Shown: piece after piece, positions 10,111 through 19,358 of the stretch
How positions within the stretch are numbered: position 1 is the stretch's first letter
Layout: each line of letters begins with the position of its first letter
DNA from: Geoalkalibacter halelectricus
GTDB taxonomy: Bacteria; Desulfobacterota; Desulfuromonadia; Desulfuromonadales; Geoalkalibacteraceae
Reading direction: 5' to 3'
DNA: 64,000 nucleotides
Assembly: GCF_025263685.1 (NCBI RefSeq)
Contig: NZ_CP092109.1
Span: forward strand, 3,163,001-3,227,000
The notes under the pieces: model-generated
What the model was told of the DNA's origin: nothing
The model's database searches: none
What the model saw: only the letters and a program-made list of their open reading frames with translations
Program-made: the position numbers and the translations under genes

Positions 10111-11294
10111 CAGGGGCGCTCCGGAACCAGTTCGGCGATGTGCCGCCAGTCAAAGGAAATCAACCGACCCTGCCGCAGGAGAGTGGGCCAGACCTGGTCG
10201 CTGGCCTGGTGGCGCTGCGGCCCCAGGTACAGAGGCGTACCCAGACCGAGGTCGATGGAACCCAGGGACTCCATAGCCGCAACCAGACTCTCGCGGGTCG
10301 GCGCGCCCTGGATTCGCCCCAGGCCGAGTCCGAGCAGACGTGCGGCCACGTAGCCTTCAAGGGACACGAAGTTGGGCGCGGCCGCCGGATCCAGGCGTTC
10401 CAGATCACCGAGATACTCGGCCACGATGGGCAGACGGCGCTCCTGGGGATGAGGCACCACCTGGGTGACGATCACGCCGTCGATGTCCGGCCCCAGGGCG
10501 CGGGCCAGGAAATCGCCGCCCACGAAGGAAACGCTCAAAAACAGGGATTCCAGCCCAGCCGCGCGGGCCAGGCGCACGAACTTGGCGCAGGGGTCGTAGG
10601 CGCCGACCATGATGACGGCACGCGGCGTCGGTTCGGCGAGCAGCACATCGGCGAGGGCGTTTTCCACCGCCAGAGTATTGCGCGGATAGCGCACGTGCAG
10701 AACCTGCCGCTCGTCCTTCAGGCCGTGGCGGCGCAATGCGCCGTAGCCGGCCACATAGCCGGAATCACCGTAGCCGTCGCGTTGGGTGAAAAAGGCGATT
10801 TCCTCGGCGGCCAGACCGCCATGGTCGACCAGGGCATCGACCATGGCGCCGATTTCCTGGGCATAGCTGGCGCGCAGGTTGATGACGTAGCGCTCCGGCG
10901 GGGTTTGTCGCAGCACCCCGGCGCCGGTGAAGGGCGCAAAAAACAACAACCCATGCTCGCGCACCAGCGGCAAGGAGGCGATGGCGGTCGGTGTGCCGAC
11001 GTTGCCGATCACCGCCAGCACCTGCTCTTCCTCGATCAGGCGGCGCATATTGGGCGCGGTGCGCGCCGGCTCATAGCCGTCGTCGAGCACCACCAGATCC
11101 AGGGTGCGCCCGTTGACGCCGCCTTCGCGGTTGATGCGCTCCAGCCCCAGCAGCACCCCGTCGCGCATGGCGGTGCCGAGTTCACCGGTCGGGCCGCTCA
11201 GGGCGGTGGACATGCCGAGCCGAATTTTCTCGGCGCACCAACCCCCGCTCGGCAGCAGCAAGATGAACAGGGACACAACGAGGGTGCGAAACAT
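10110..11294 (-). CDS. Periplasmic ligand-binding protein (Peripla_BP_6 / branched-chain amino acid receptor type)
   Basis: 394 residues with a cleavable signal peptide (MFRTLVVSLFILLLPSGGWCA) and the fold signature of LivJ/Peripla_BP_6 proteins: KIRLGMSTALSGPTGELG at the N-terminus and VIGNVGTPTA further on. No ABC permease or ATPase is beside it. It sits between an NtrC-type regulator and a histidine kinase and overlaps the kinase start. It is therefore more likely a sensory receptor presenting a ligand to the kinase than a transport protein. Ligand unknown. Confidence 0.88.
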   Translation of the reverse strand: MFRTLVVSLFILLLPSGGWCAEKIRLGMSTALSGPTGELGTAMRDGVLLGLERINREGGVNGRTLDLVVLDDGYEPARTAPNMRRLIEEEQVLAVIGNVGTPTAIASLPLVREHGLLFFAPFTGAGVLRQTPPERYVINLRASYAQEIGAMVDALVDHGGLAAEEIAFFTQRDGYGDSGYVAGYGALRRHGLKDERQVLHVRYPRNTLAVENALADVLLAEPTPRAVIMVGAYDPCAKFVRLARAAGLESLFLSVSFVGGDFLARALGPDIDGVIVTQVVPHPQERRLPIVAEYLGDLERLDPAAAPNFVSLEGYVAARLLGLGLGRIQGAPTRESLVAAMESLGSIDLGLGTPLYLGPQRHQASDQVWPTLLRQGRLISFDWRHIAELVPERP

Positions 11295-11339
11295 GATGGC
11301 TCCAGGGACGCCAGACAGAGGTAAACACTCCCGCGTCGG

Positions 11340-12710
11340 TCAGGATTTCTCGGGCTCCAGATCGTAATCCTGGATCTTGCGGTCGAGGGTACGGCGGGTG
11401 ATGTCGAGCATGCGCGCCGCGCGGCTCTTGTTCCAGTTGGTGCGATGCAGAATCTTGGCGACCTGCAGCCGCTCGGCGTCGCGCAGCGTCACCGGTTCGG
11501 GGCCGGCGCTCTCGAAGGTCTCGGTGGCGCGGGGGCGACTCAACTGCAAGGGCAGATCCTCGCTGGTGAGAACGGTGCCGCGGGCGAGGATGGTGCCGCG
11601 CTCGATGACATTCTGTAATTCGCGCACGTTGCCCGGCCAGGAATAATTGCGCAGCGCCTCGAGCGCGTCCGGAGCGATGCCCTCGAATGAGCGCCCCAGG
11701 CGCAGCGCGGCCCGTTCGAGAAAGTGGTGGGCGAGAATCTCCACGTCCTCGGGACGTTCGCGCAGGGGCGGCAGTTGCAGGGTTAAGACGTTGAGGCGGT
11801 AATAAAGATCCTCGCGAAAAGTTCCCGCGGCGACCATGTCCTCAAGATCCTTATTGGTCGCGGCGACAAAGCGCACATCGACGCGCTTGGCGCGGGTCGC
11901 ACCTACGGGAATGAATTCCCCCTGCTGAAGCACGCGCAGCAGTTTGGCTTGCAACCCTGGGCTCAATTCGCCGACCTCGTCGAGGAACAGCGTGCCGCCG
12001 TCGGCTTCCTCCAGCAAGCCCTTCTGGTTCTGCGCCGCGCCGGTGAAGGCCCCGCGCAGGTGACCGAACAGTTGGCTTTCGAGCAGGGTTTCGGTGAGCG
12101 CCGCGCAGTTGAGGGCGAGAAAACGGCGCTCGGCGCGCGGGCTGGCATAGTGGACGGCGGCGGCGACCAATTCCTTGCCGGTGCCGCTCTCGCCGAGCAG
12201 CAGCACGCTTACGTCGCTTTCGGCGACGCGCAAGGCCATGTCATGCACCTCCCCGAAGCGGCGGCTGCGATAGATGATCTCACCGGGCGCCAGACGGCGC
12301 TGCAGGTCTTTTTTCAGGGCGCGGTTTTCGGCCAGCAGTTGCAGGCGCTCGAAACAGCGGGCGAGAACCGTCTCCAGGCGCTCTTCGGGAAAAGGCTTGG
12401 TCAGATAGTCGAAGGCGCCCAGCTTGATGGCCTCGACCGCCGAGTCGATGGTCCCATAGCCGGTCATCATGACCACGCCGAGGTCGGGATATTTTTCCCG
12501 AACCCGCCCCAGCACCTCCAGACCGTCCATTTCGGGCATGCGGATGTCGAGCAGCAGCACACCGCCCTGATCTTCCTCTTTTTCCAAGGTTGCCAGCATT
12601 TTCGTCGCCGCGGTGAAGGTGTGGACGTCGAACCCCCAATCCGCCACCGTTTTACGCAGATAGCGCAGCATGCCCTCTTCATCGTCGCAGATATAGACTT
12701 TGCGCGTCAT
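11340..12710 (-). CDS. NtrC-family sigma-54-dependent response regulator
   Basis: 456 residues from the start at 12710 ([11 protein letters not shown]), preceded by GGAGAGG; longer upstream starts are less likely. The receiver domain has Asp55 in [12 protein letters not shown]. The AAA+ domain has Walker A GESGTGKE, an intact GAFTGA loop for sigma-54 contact, and Walker B. A C-terminal Fis-type HTH ends in [20 protein letters not shown]. It is transcribed away from fdh operon 2, whose sigma-54 promoter lies about 210 bp upstream of this start. It is the first gene of the regulator / binding protein / kinase operon and the best candidate to activate fdh2, and possibly fdh1. Confidence 0.93.
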   Translation of the reverse strand: MTRKVYICDDEEGMLRYLRKTVADWGFDVHTFTAATKMLATLEKEEDQGGVLLLDIRMPEMDGLEVLGRVREKYPDLGVVMMTGYGTIDSAVEAIKLGAFDYLTKPFPEERLETVLARCFERLQLLAENRALKKDLQRRLAPGEIIYRSRRFGEVHDMALRVAESDVSVLLLGESGTGKELVAAAVHYASPRAERRFLALNCAALTETLLESQLFGHLRGAFTGAAQNQKGLLEEADGGTLFLDEVGELSPGLQAKLLRVLQQGEFIPVGATRAKRVDVRFVAATNKDLEDMVAAGTFREDLYYRLNVLTLQLPPLRERPEDVEILAHHFLERAALRLGRSFEGIAPDALEALRNYSWPGNVRELQNVIERGTILARGTVLTSEDLPLQLSRPRATETFESAGPEPVTLRDAERLQVAKILHRTNWNKSRAARMLDITRRTLDRKIQDYDLEPEKS

Positions 12711-12781
12711 CGCCTCTCCAGATTTCGAGAAAATAAACCCCTCCACATGAACAAAAAAACATTGTTTACTCATGGACGCTT

Positions 12782-12844
12782 CGGCGACCTGGATAAAATG
12801 TATACACTGTATGAAAAAAATATACAACCCGTCCTAGGTCGCCG
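12782..12844. promoter_or_regulatory. Inverted repeat, possible enhancer (activator) site for fdh2
   Basis: CGGCGACCT (12782-12790) and AGGTCGCCG (12836-12844) are perfect 9-bp inverted arms 45 bp apart, enclosing TGTATAC and ATATAC stretches. They lie 75-135 bp upstream of the fdh2 sigma-54 promoter, a usual place for NtrC-type activator binding. Confidence 0.45.
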
Positions 12845-12916
12845 TATACCCTAGAGCATTTCAAACCACCTCCTAACATTCCGTAAACGCTTGGCATTTC
12901 ACAAAAAATAGAACGT

Positions 12917-12932
12917 TGGTATGGGCCTTGCT
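12917..12932 (+). promoter_or_regulatory. Sigma-54 promoter of formate dehydrogenase operon 2
   Basis: TGGTAT, 5 nt, TTGCT: the GG-N10-GC core and the -12 element match the consensus, and the -24 element deviates at two positions. The start codon is about 108 bp downstream. Confidence 0.7.
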
Positions 12933-13039
12933 CAAAGGGCGTCAACGCTTTATGTCCATGGTCGGCGCAAGAGCGGCGGATGACACACCAAACCTGTCTT
13001 GACGCCGACCTATTTTTTTTCTCTGGAAAGGAGTCGAGG

Positions 13040-16000
13040 ATGAACCTGAGCAGACGCGGTTTCCTCAAGGTTTCAGGGGGCGCGGTCGGCGCCTCGGTGC
13101 TGGGCATCGGCCTGAAACCCGTCGAAGCCTACGCCCAGCCCCTGGCGATTCAGTACGCCCGGGAAACGACCACCATCTGCCCCTATTGCTCGGTGGGCTG
13201 CGGCATCATCGTGCACAGCCAGGGCGGAACCATCATCAACACCGAGGGCGATCCGGACCACCCCATCAACCGCGGGTCGCTGTGCCCCAAGGGCGCCTCG
13301 GTCTACCAACTGCACCACAATTCCGCGCGGGTGAGAGAGCCCATGTACCGTGGCAAGGGCGAGCGTGAATGGCGCAAGGTGTCCTGGGACTGGGCCTTCG
13401 ACCAAATCGCGCGGCGCGTCAAGGAAACCCGCGACGCCAGCTTCATGGAGAAAAACGCCCTCGGCCAGACGGTCAACCGCACCGACGCCATCGCCTCGGT
13501 GGGCAGCGCCGCCCTCGATAACGAGGAATGCTACCTCTACCAGAAATTCCTGCGCGGCCTGGGCCTGGTGTATATCGAACATCAGGCGCGAATATGACAC
13601 TCCGCAACGGTTGCCAGTTTGGCAGCCACCTTCGGCCGCGGCGCCATGACCAACCACTGGATCGATCTGCGCAACGCGGACGTGATCCTGATGATGGGCG
13701 CCAACCCCGCTGAGAACCACCCCATCTCCTTCAAATACGTTCTTGAAGCCAAGGACCGCGGCGCCACCCTGATCAGCGTCGACCCGCGCTTCACCCGCAC
13801 CTCGTCCAAATCCGACATCTATGCCCCCCTGCGCTCGGGCACCGACATTCCCTTCCTGGGCGGGATGATTCACTACATCCTCGAAAACAACCTGTATTTC
13901 GACGAGTATGTGCAACTCTACACCAATGCCTCGTTCCTGGTGCGCGAGGATTTCAAGATGCCCGGCGAACTCGACGGGCTGTTCTCGGGCTACAATGCCG
14001 AAAACCGCAGTTACGACCGCGCGGCCTGGGCCTTTCAGCGCAATCTCGACGGAACCCCCAAGACCGATCCGAGCCTGCAGGATCCCAATTGCGTATTTCA
14101 GCTGATGCGCAAGCACTACGCACGCTACACCCCCGAGGTGGTTTCGGAGATCACCGGCACGCCCCAGGATCAGCTGCTCAAGGTCTATGAGGCCTACGCC
14201 TCCACGGGCAAGCGCGACAAGGTGGCGACCATCATGTACGCCATGGGCTGGACCCAGCACACCGTGGGCACCCAGAACATCCGCGCCATGGCCATGATCC
14301 AGTTGCTGCTCGGCAACATCGGCATGGCCGGCGGCGGCGTCAACGCCCTGCGCGGCGAATCCAACGTGCAGGGCTCCACGGATTACGGTCTGCTCTTCCA
14401 CATCCTGCCCGGCTACCTGCCGACGCCGACGGCCAATCAGGCCGATCTGGAGAGCTATATCAAGACCCACACGCCCATGACCAACGACCCCAAGAGCGCC
14501 AACTGGTGGGGCAACCGCGGCAAGTACATCACCTCGCTGATGCGCGCCTACTACGATCACGACCTGGGCGCCGACCAGGGTTTCGGCTACGACTACCTGC
14601 CCAAGCTCGACGCGGGCCAGAACGGCTCCTGGCTGATGCTCTTCGACCGGATGTTCGAAGGCGGCATCAAGGGCTTCTTCGCCTGGGGTCAGAACCCCGC
14701 CTGCTCGGGCGCCGACTCCAACAAGGTGCGCAAGGCGCTGGGCAACCTCGACTGGATGGTGGCGGTCAACCTGTTCGACAATGAAACCGCGTCCTTCTGG
14801 AAAGGCCCGGGGGTCGACCCCGCGCAAATCGACACCGAGGTGTTCTTCCTGCCGGCGGCGGCATTCTTCGAGAAGGAAGGCTCGGTCACCAATTCGGGCC
14901 GCATGGCGCAGTGGCGCTACCAGGCCGCCAAGCCCGTGGGCAATTCCAAGCCCGACGGCGACATGATCAACGAGCTGTATTTCCGCATCCGCAAGCTCTA
15001 CGAAACCCAGGGCGGCGCCTTCCCCGAGCCGATCCTCAAGCTCTCCTGGAACTACGGGTTCAAACTGCCCAACGGCTACATTCCGCACATCGATTCCCAT
15101 GCCGTCGCCAAGGAGATCAATGGTTATTTCACCGCGGACAGGGAGATCGGCGGGCGGCTCTACAAAAAAGGCGAACTGGTGCCGGCCTTCGCCCTGTTGC
15201 AGGACGACGGCTCGACCTCCTCGGGCAACTGGCTCTACTGCAACAGCTATACCGAGCAGGGCAACATGATGGCGCGCCGCGGCCAGAAAGATCCCAGCGG
15301 CATCGGTCTCTATCCTGAATGGGCCTGGTGCTGGCCGGTCAACCGCCGCATCATCTACAACCGCGCCTCCGTGGACGGCCAGGGTCGCCCCTGGGATCCC
15401 AAGCGCGCGGTCATCTGGTGGACGGGCAATTCCTGGGCGGGCGATGTGCCCGACGGCGGCTGGCGCCCCATGGACGACCCCGCGGGCAAAAAGCCCTTCA
15501 TCATGACGGCCGACGGAGTGGCCAACCTCTACGCCATCGGGCTCAACGACGGGCCTTTCCCCGAGCACTACGAGGCCCTGGAGTGCCCCCTGGAGAAGAA
15601 TCCGCTGCACGGCCAGCGCATCAATCCGACCATCCGCCTGTTTCCCAAGGATGAATACTTCAGCTGCGACACCCGCTACCCCTACGTGGCCAGCACCTAC
15701 CGCGTCACCGAACACTGGCAAAGCGGCGTCATGACCCGCAACACGCCCTGGCTGATGGAGTTGCAGCCACAGAACTTCGTCGAGATGAGCGTTGAACTCG
15801 GCCGCGAAAAGGGCATCAAGAACGGCGACTGGTGCGTGGTGGCCTCGGGTCGCGGTCAGGTCGAAGCCGTGGCCATCGTCACTCCCCGCTTCAAGCCCTT
15901 CAGGGTGCAGGGCATGACCGTTCATCAGGTCGGCCTGCCTTGGCATTACGGCTGGCATTCACCCAAGGCGGGGGACAGCTCGAATCTGCTGACGCCCACC

Positions 16001-16072
16001 ATCGGCGATGCCAACACCATGATTCCTGAATCCAAGGCCTTCATGGTCAATGTCGAGAAGAAAAGGGGGTAA
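13040..16072 (+). CDS. fdnG: Formate dehydrogenase catalytic subunit 2, selenocysteine- and Mo/W-pterin-containing, Tat-exported
   Basis: 1010 residues. Start at 13040 after AAAGGAGTCGAGG. The Tat motif is SRRGFLK and the [4Fe-4S] motif is CPYCSVGC with a later Cys in GSLCPKG. Codon 186 is TGA (13595-13597) in ARI-U-HSATVAS, the FdnG selenocysteine site, and the frame runs on to 16072. It is closely related to the fdh1 catalytic gene along the whole length. A 31-nt block around the Sec codon (13575-13605) is identical to 3023-3053. It differs from fdh1 in its partners: the next genes encode an Fe-S subunit and a cytochrome b, the classical FdnGHI arrangement. Confidence 0.95.
13595..13641 (+). 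promoter_or_regulatory. Bacterial SECIS element of fdh2
   Basis: After the UGA, the apical stem TGCC/GGCA carries loop AGTTT (13616-13620), which keeps the critical GU. The loop starts 21 nt after the U of UGA, the same spacing as in fdh1. Confidence 0.75.
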
Positions 16073-16078
16073 TGAACC

Positions 16079-16852
16079 ATGGCGAGAAAAGCATTTCTGA
16101 TCGACATGAGCCGCTGCATCGCCTGCCGGGCCTGCCAGGTCGGCTGCAAGCAGTGGAATAAACTCGACCCGGAGGCTACGGTCAATCGCGGCTGCTACGA
16201 AAACCCGCCGCAGCTCACGCCGCAGCTCTACAACCAGATGCAGTTCATCGAGCAGGACAACGGCGATCAGCTTCGCTGGCTCTACCTCAACAAGCGCTGC
16301 ATGCACTGCGCCGACGCCGGCTGCATCAAGGTCTGCCCCTCGGCGGGCGCTCTCTACCACACGCCCGAGGGCCTGGTGGGTTTCAACCAGGACAAATGCA
16401 TTGAGTGCAACTACTGCGTCAACGGCTGCCCCTTCGACGTGCCGCGCTACGACGCGCGCAAGAAGGTCACCAAATGCCACGCCTGCATCGACCGCATTGC
16501 CAACGGCATGCTTCCGGCCTGCGTCAAGGCCTGCCCGACGCAAACCCTGCGCTTCGGTGACCGTGACAGCCTCATCGCCGAGGCCAAGGCCGCGGGGAAA
16601 AAGGTCTACGGTGAAAACGACCTCAAGGGACTGGGCGCCGTCTACATCCTCGAGGATTCCCCCGAGACCTACAAGCTGCCGGCCAAGCCGGCCATTCCGG
16701 CTTCCATCTTCCTGTGGAAGGACGTCGTCAAGCCCTTCGGCATTCTGGGCTTCTGGGGCGCGGTCGGCGCGGCGCTGTTGCACTACGTGACCTTCGGCCC
16801 GAAGAAGCTTGAGAACGGCGAGGATCACGACACTCCGGAGAAAGGGGCATAA
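16079..16852 (+). CDS. fdnH: Formate dehydrogenase iron-sulfur subunit 2
   Basis: 257 residues. Four ferredoxin-type Cys clusters are visible: CIACRACQVGC, CMHCADAGCIKVC, CIECNYCVNGC and CHACID...CVKAC. A C-terminal hydrophobic helix near residues 220-242 (PFGILGFWGAVGAALLHYVTF) anchors it in the membrane as in FdnH. It starts 6 bp after the catalytic gene behind an AAAAGGGGG ribosome site and ends 3 bp before the cytochrome b gene. It transfers electrons from the catalytic subunit to heme b. Confidence 0.93.
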   Translation: MARKAFLIDMSRCIACRACQVGCKQWNKLDPEATVNRGCYENPPQLTPQLYNQMQFIEQDNGDQLRWLYLNKRCMHCADAGCIKVCPSAGALYHTPEGLVGFNQDKCIECNYCVNGCPFDVPRYDARKKVTKCHACIDRIANGMLPACVKACPTQTLRFGDRDSLIAEAKAAGKKVYGENDLKGLGAVYILEDSPETYKLPAKPAIPASIFLWKDVVKPFGILGFWGAVGAALLHYVTFGPKKLENGEDHDTPEKGA

Positions 16853-16855
16853 CCC

Positions 16856-17467
16856 ATGAGCAAATATGTTGAACGCTTCAATGTCGTCGAGCGGGTCCTG
16901 CACTGGTTCATGGTCGTGGCCTTCTTTCTGCTGGTATTCACCGGCCTGGGCCTGTTCGCCCATACCTTCTACGGCTACTTCAACTTCTTCGGCGGCCCCC
17001 ATCAGGCCATGCTGATCCACAAGTGGGCGGGGCTGATGTTCTTCACCTCATCGCTGCTGCTCGCCTTCAGCCATTTGAAGGATCTCTTCACCTTCGACGC
17101 CGACGATGTGCTGTGGATCAAGAAGTGCGGCGGCTACCTGTCCAAAGGCCATGAGGATATTCCCCAGGGCAAGTTCAACTGCGGCCAGAAACTCTTCGGC
17201 ATCTTCTCCCTGGCCGCCACCTTCATCATGGGCATCACCGGTTTCATCCTGTGGTTCGCCGAGGGCTTCGCGCGCGGCGCCGTGCAGGCCTCCCTGCTGC
17301 TGCACAGCCTGTTTTTCGTGCTGTTCGTGCTGGCCGCCATCGTCCATATCTACCTGACAACCCTGGGCAATCCTGGTACCATCTCCAGCATGCTCTACGG
17401 CAACGTCACCAAGGGCTGGGCGAAAATGCACGCCATCAAATGGTACCGCAAGGTCGAAAAAGGTTAG
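16856..17467 (+). CDS. fdnI: Formate dehydrogenase cytochrome b subunit
   Basis: 203 residues with four predicted transmembrane helices and several His residues in or near them (VLHWFM, LLAFSHLK, LLLHSLF, IVHIYL), matching the Ni-hydrogenase/formate dehydrogenase b-type cytochrome family. It would hold heme b and reduce menaquinone. It is the last gene of the fdh2 operon. A short hairpin (17466-17485) overlaps its stop codon. Confidence 0.93.
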   Translation: MSKYVERFNVVERVLHWFMVVAFFLLVFTGLGLFAHTFYGYFNFFGGPHQAMLIHKWAGLMFFTSSLLLAFSHLKDLFTFDADDVLWIKKCGGYLSKGHEDIPQGKFNCGQKLFGIFSLAATFIMGITGFILWFAEGFARGAVQASLLLHSLFFVLFVLAAIVHIYLTTLGNPGTISSMLYGNVTKGWAKMHAIKWYRKVEKG

Positions 17468-17485
17468 CCCGAAATAATCCGGGCT
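17466..17485 (+). repeat. Short hairpin at the end of fdh operon 2
   Basis: AGCCCG / CGGGCT with an 8-nt loop, overlapping the fdnI stop. No T-run follows, so it may be an mRNA 3' stabiliser or weak attenuator rather than a terminator. Confidence 0.4.
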
Positions 17486-17607
17486 AGAAATCTACCGGAC
17501 TATGTAGACGCGGTGGACAAAGTGGACGGGGGTGAATCGGTTGCAATCAAGTGGTATGATTGAACCGGTTCATTCCCGTCCATTCTTTCGTTCCGGAGGT
17601 CCCCCCC

Positions 17608-18198
17608 ATGCTTGGAAAAAAATTCTGCCTCGTTTTACTGTTCTTGCTTTGGGCGACGACAGCGGCGGCGGTCGATATTCCACTCGACCGGGCGCCGGTG
17701 CGCGGTCCCGCCGACGCGCCGGTGACCATCATTGAATTCGTCGACTTCCAGTGAGCCTTCTGCCAGGCGGTCGGTCCGACCGTCCATCGCATTCTGGAGG
17801 AATACGGCGATCAAGTGCGGCTGGCGATTATCCACCATCCCTATCGCTACCGCGACTATGCTCATCTCTCCGCCCAGGCCGCCGAGGCGGCGCGCGCCCA
17901 GGGTAAATTCTGGGAAATGCACGACCTGATGCTCGAGCGTCGGCGCCTCGACCGTGACAGCCTCATCGGCTATGCACGCGAACTCGGCCTCGACGTCCCA
18001 CGCTTCACCCGTGAACTCGACGAGCAAAAATACCTGGCGCGGGTCAACCAGGACGTCGAACTGGCCCAGAGCCTCGACATCTACCAGACACCCACTTTTT
18101 TCATCAACGGACGCAAAATCGTGGGTGAGCGCCCCTTCGAGGATTTCCGGAAAATCATCGATGAGGAATTGGCGCAGGCCCAGGCCACGGAGAACTGA
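17608..18198 (+). CDS. DsbA-like thiol:disulfide oxidoreductase with predicted selenocysteine active site (UxxC)
   Basis: 196 residues if the in-frame TGA at 17752-17754 is read as Sec. Start 17608 follows GGAGG. A signal peptide (MLGKKFCLVLLFLLWATTAAA) sends it to the periplasm. The active site reads EFVDFQ-U-AFCQ, so Sec49 takes the place of the first Cys of the usual FxDFQCxxC motif and Cys52 remains. The rest is a complete thioredoxin-fold DsbA: the helical insert, then YQTPTFFINGRKI with its cis-Pro and the C-terminal helix. A hairpin of SECIS type follows the TGA. Two formate dehydrogenase selenoproteins nearby show the cell can insert Sec. The alternative, a nonsense mutation, is unlikely because the downstream frame is intact and the TGA sits exactly at the catalytic Cys. 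Confidence 0.85.
17752..17795 (+). promoter_or_regulatory. Predicted SECIS element of the DsbA-like selenoprotein
   Basis: Stem CGGTC (17768-17772) / GACCG (17778-17782), extended by two pairs including a G-U, with apical loop GGTCC. The loop starts 21 nt after the U of UGA, exactly as in both formate dehydrogenase genes. Confidence 0.75.
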
Positions 18199-18202
18199 AA
18201 GG

Positions 18203-19255
18203 ATGTTGACCCGATCGATCTCCCTGGCCCTGCTGCTGTGGGGAATCATTCTCTGCGGACCAATCCAGGCCGCGGGACTTGAGCTTCCCGAGCCGCTGCC
18301 GCTCCTGCAGCCACCGCCCGCCGAGCGGGTGGAACTCGGCCGGATGCTGTTCTTCGATCGACGCCTCTCGGGCGACGGCACCATGAGCTGTGCGGTGTGC
18401 CACGATCCGCAGCGCGGCTACGCCGACGGGCGCGCGCTCTCGGGCGCCTACCCCACCACCAGGCACTGGCGCCACACTCAGAGCCTCATCAACGTCGCCT
18501 ACCTCGATGTTTTTCTCTGGGACGGGCGCAGCACCAGCCTTGAGGAGCAGGCCGAAGGGCCGATTCATTCCTCCTTCGAAATGAATCTCCATCTGGACTT
18601 TCTGGTGGAAAAACTGCGCGAAACCCCGGGCTATCCGGAACTCTTCCACGCGGCTTACCAAAGCGAGACCACGCGCCAGACCATCAGCGCGGCGCTGGCG
18701 GATTTTCAGCGCAGCCTCATCGTACGCGATACGCCCTTCGATGCGTTTCTCGCAGGCGATTCCGACGCTCTGAGTTCCGATGCCCGACGGGGCTTGGAGC
18801 TGTTTTACGGCAAGGCCGCCTGCAGTCGCTGTCACAGCGGGCCGCTGCTGTCCGATCAGAAATTCCACAACACGGGAGTCGGCGAGACGGAGGAACTGCT
18901 CAGCGATCCGCAACGCCGCGCCGCCCGTAATTTTTTCCTGGTGCAGGTGGGCCTGGAACGCGGCGAGCGCGACCCGGGCCGCTATGCCGTCACGCGCGAT
19001 CCGGCCGACCAGGGTGCCTTTCGCACGCCGCCCCTGCGCCAGGTGGCCGAGACGGCTCCCTATATGCACAACGGCAGCCTCGCCACCCTGGAAGAGGTCA
19101 TCGCCTTCTACAATCGCGGCGGCGGCTCCGATCCCGATAAATCGCCGCTGCTGCGGCCCCTGGAGTTAACCGCGGAGGAGAAAAGCGCCCTGCTGGCCTT
19201 TTTGCACAGTCTCACGGGCACGGTGCCGGTGGTGCGTCCCCCGGCGCTGCCCTGA
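18203..19255 (+). CDS. Diheme cytochrome c peroxidase / MauG family protein
   Basis: 350 residues with an N-terminal signal peptide (LTRSISLALLLWGIILCGPIQA) and two c-type heme motifs, CAVCH and CSRCH, about 150 residues apart as in CcpA/MauG. The motif FRTPPLRQVAETAPYMHNGSL is typical of the family. It would reduce peroxide or oxidise a partner in the periplasm. It starts 4 bp after the Sec-DsbA gene with AAAGG as ribosome site, so the two are probably co-transcribed. A role of the DsbA-like protein in its maturation, or shared peroxide defence, is conjecture. Confidence 0.88.
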   Translation: MLTRSISLALLLWGIILCGPIQAAGLELPEPLPLLQPPPAERVELGRMLFFDRRLSGDGTMSCAVCHDPQRGYADGRALSGAYPTTRHWRHTQSLINVAYLDVFLWDGRSTSLEEQAEGPIHSSFEMNLHLDFLVEKLRETPGYPELFHAAYQSETTRQTISAALADFQRSLIVRDTPFDAFLAGDSDALSSDARRGLELFYGKAACSRCHSGPLLSDQKFHNTGVGETEELLSDPQRRAARNFFLVQVGLERGERDPGRYAVTRDPADQGAFRTPPLRQVAETAPYMHNGSLATLEEVIAFYNRGGGSDPDKSPLLRPLELTAEEKSALLAFLHSLTGTVPVVRPPALP

Positions 19256-19260
19256 CCTAG

Positions 19261-19328
19261 GAGGCTGTCGGACTATCCATGAGCCGGCTGCAAATCCGGC
19301 TGTTTGGCCCGGATAGTCCGACAGTCTC
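19261..19328. repeat. Inverted repeat downstream of the diheme peroxidase gene
   Basis: 18-bp arms at 19261-19278 and 19311-19328 (core GTCGGACTATCC / GGATAGTCCGAC) with one mismatch and a 32-nt middle containing GCCGGCT/ATCCGGCT. It may act as a terminator or be a dispersed palindromic element. Confidence 0.6.
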
Positions 19329-19358
19329 CCAGCGAATCAAGCATCAATTTATCCGGTA

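Larger units (their letters stand above)
12711..13039. other. Intergenic control region between the NtrC-type regulator and fdh operon 2
   Basis: The 329-bp divergent gap holds a 9-bp inverted repeat (12782-12844), an AT-rich TGTATAC-rich stretch inside it (12808-12826), the sigma-54 promoter (12917-12932) and the fdh2 leader. The sequence CCGTAAAC, then CTTGGCA (about 12882-12897), resembles the sequence just before the fdh1 promoter (CCGTAAAC, then CCTGGCA), which suggests common descent of the two upstream regions. Confidence 0.6.

Noticed and set aside
13073-15958. 961-codon open frame on the minus strand opposite fdh2
   Set aside because: Same shadow effect; no domain, no ribosome site.
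17530-17545. Possible sigma-54 promoter before the Sec-DsbA gene
   Set aside because: GG-N10-GC spacing and a good TTGCA are present, but the -24 element otherwise does not match.
17752-17754. Nonsense mutation or frameshift in the DsbA-like gene
   Set aside because: Single TGA exactly at the active-site Cys, with a correctly spaced SECIS-like hairpin and no other disruption.
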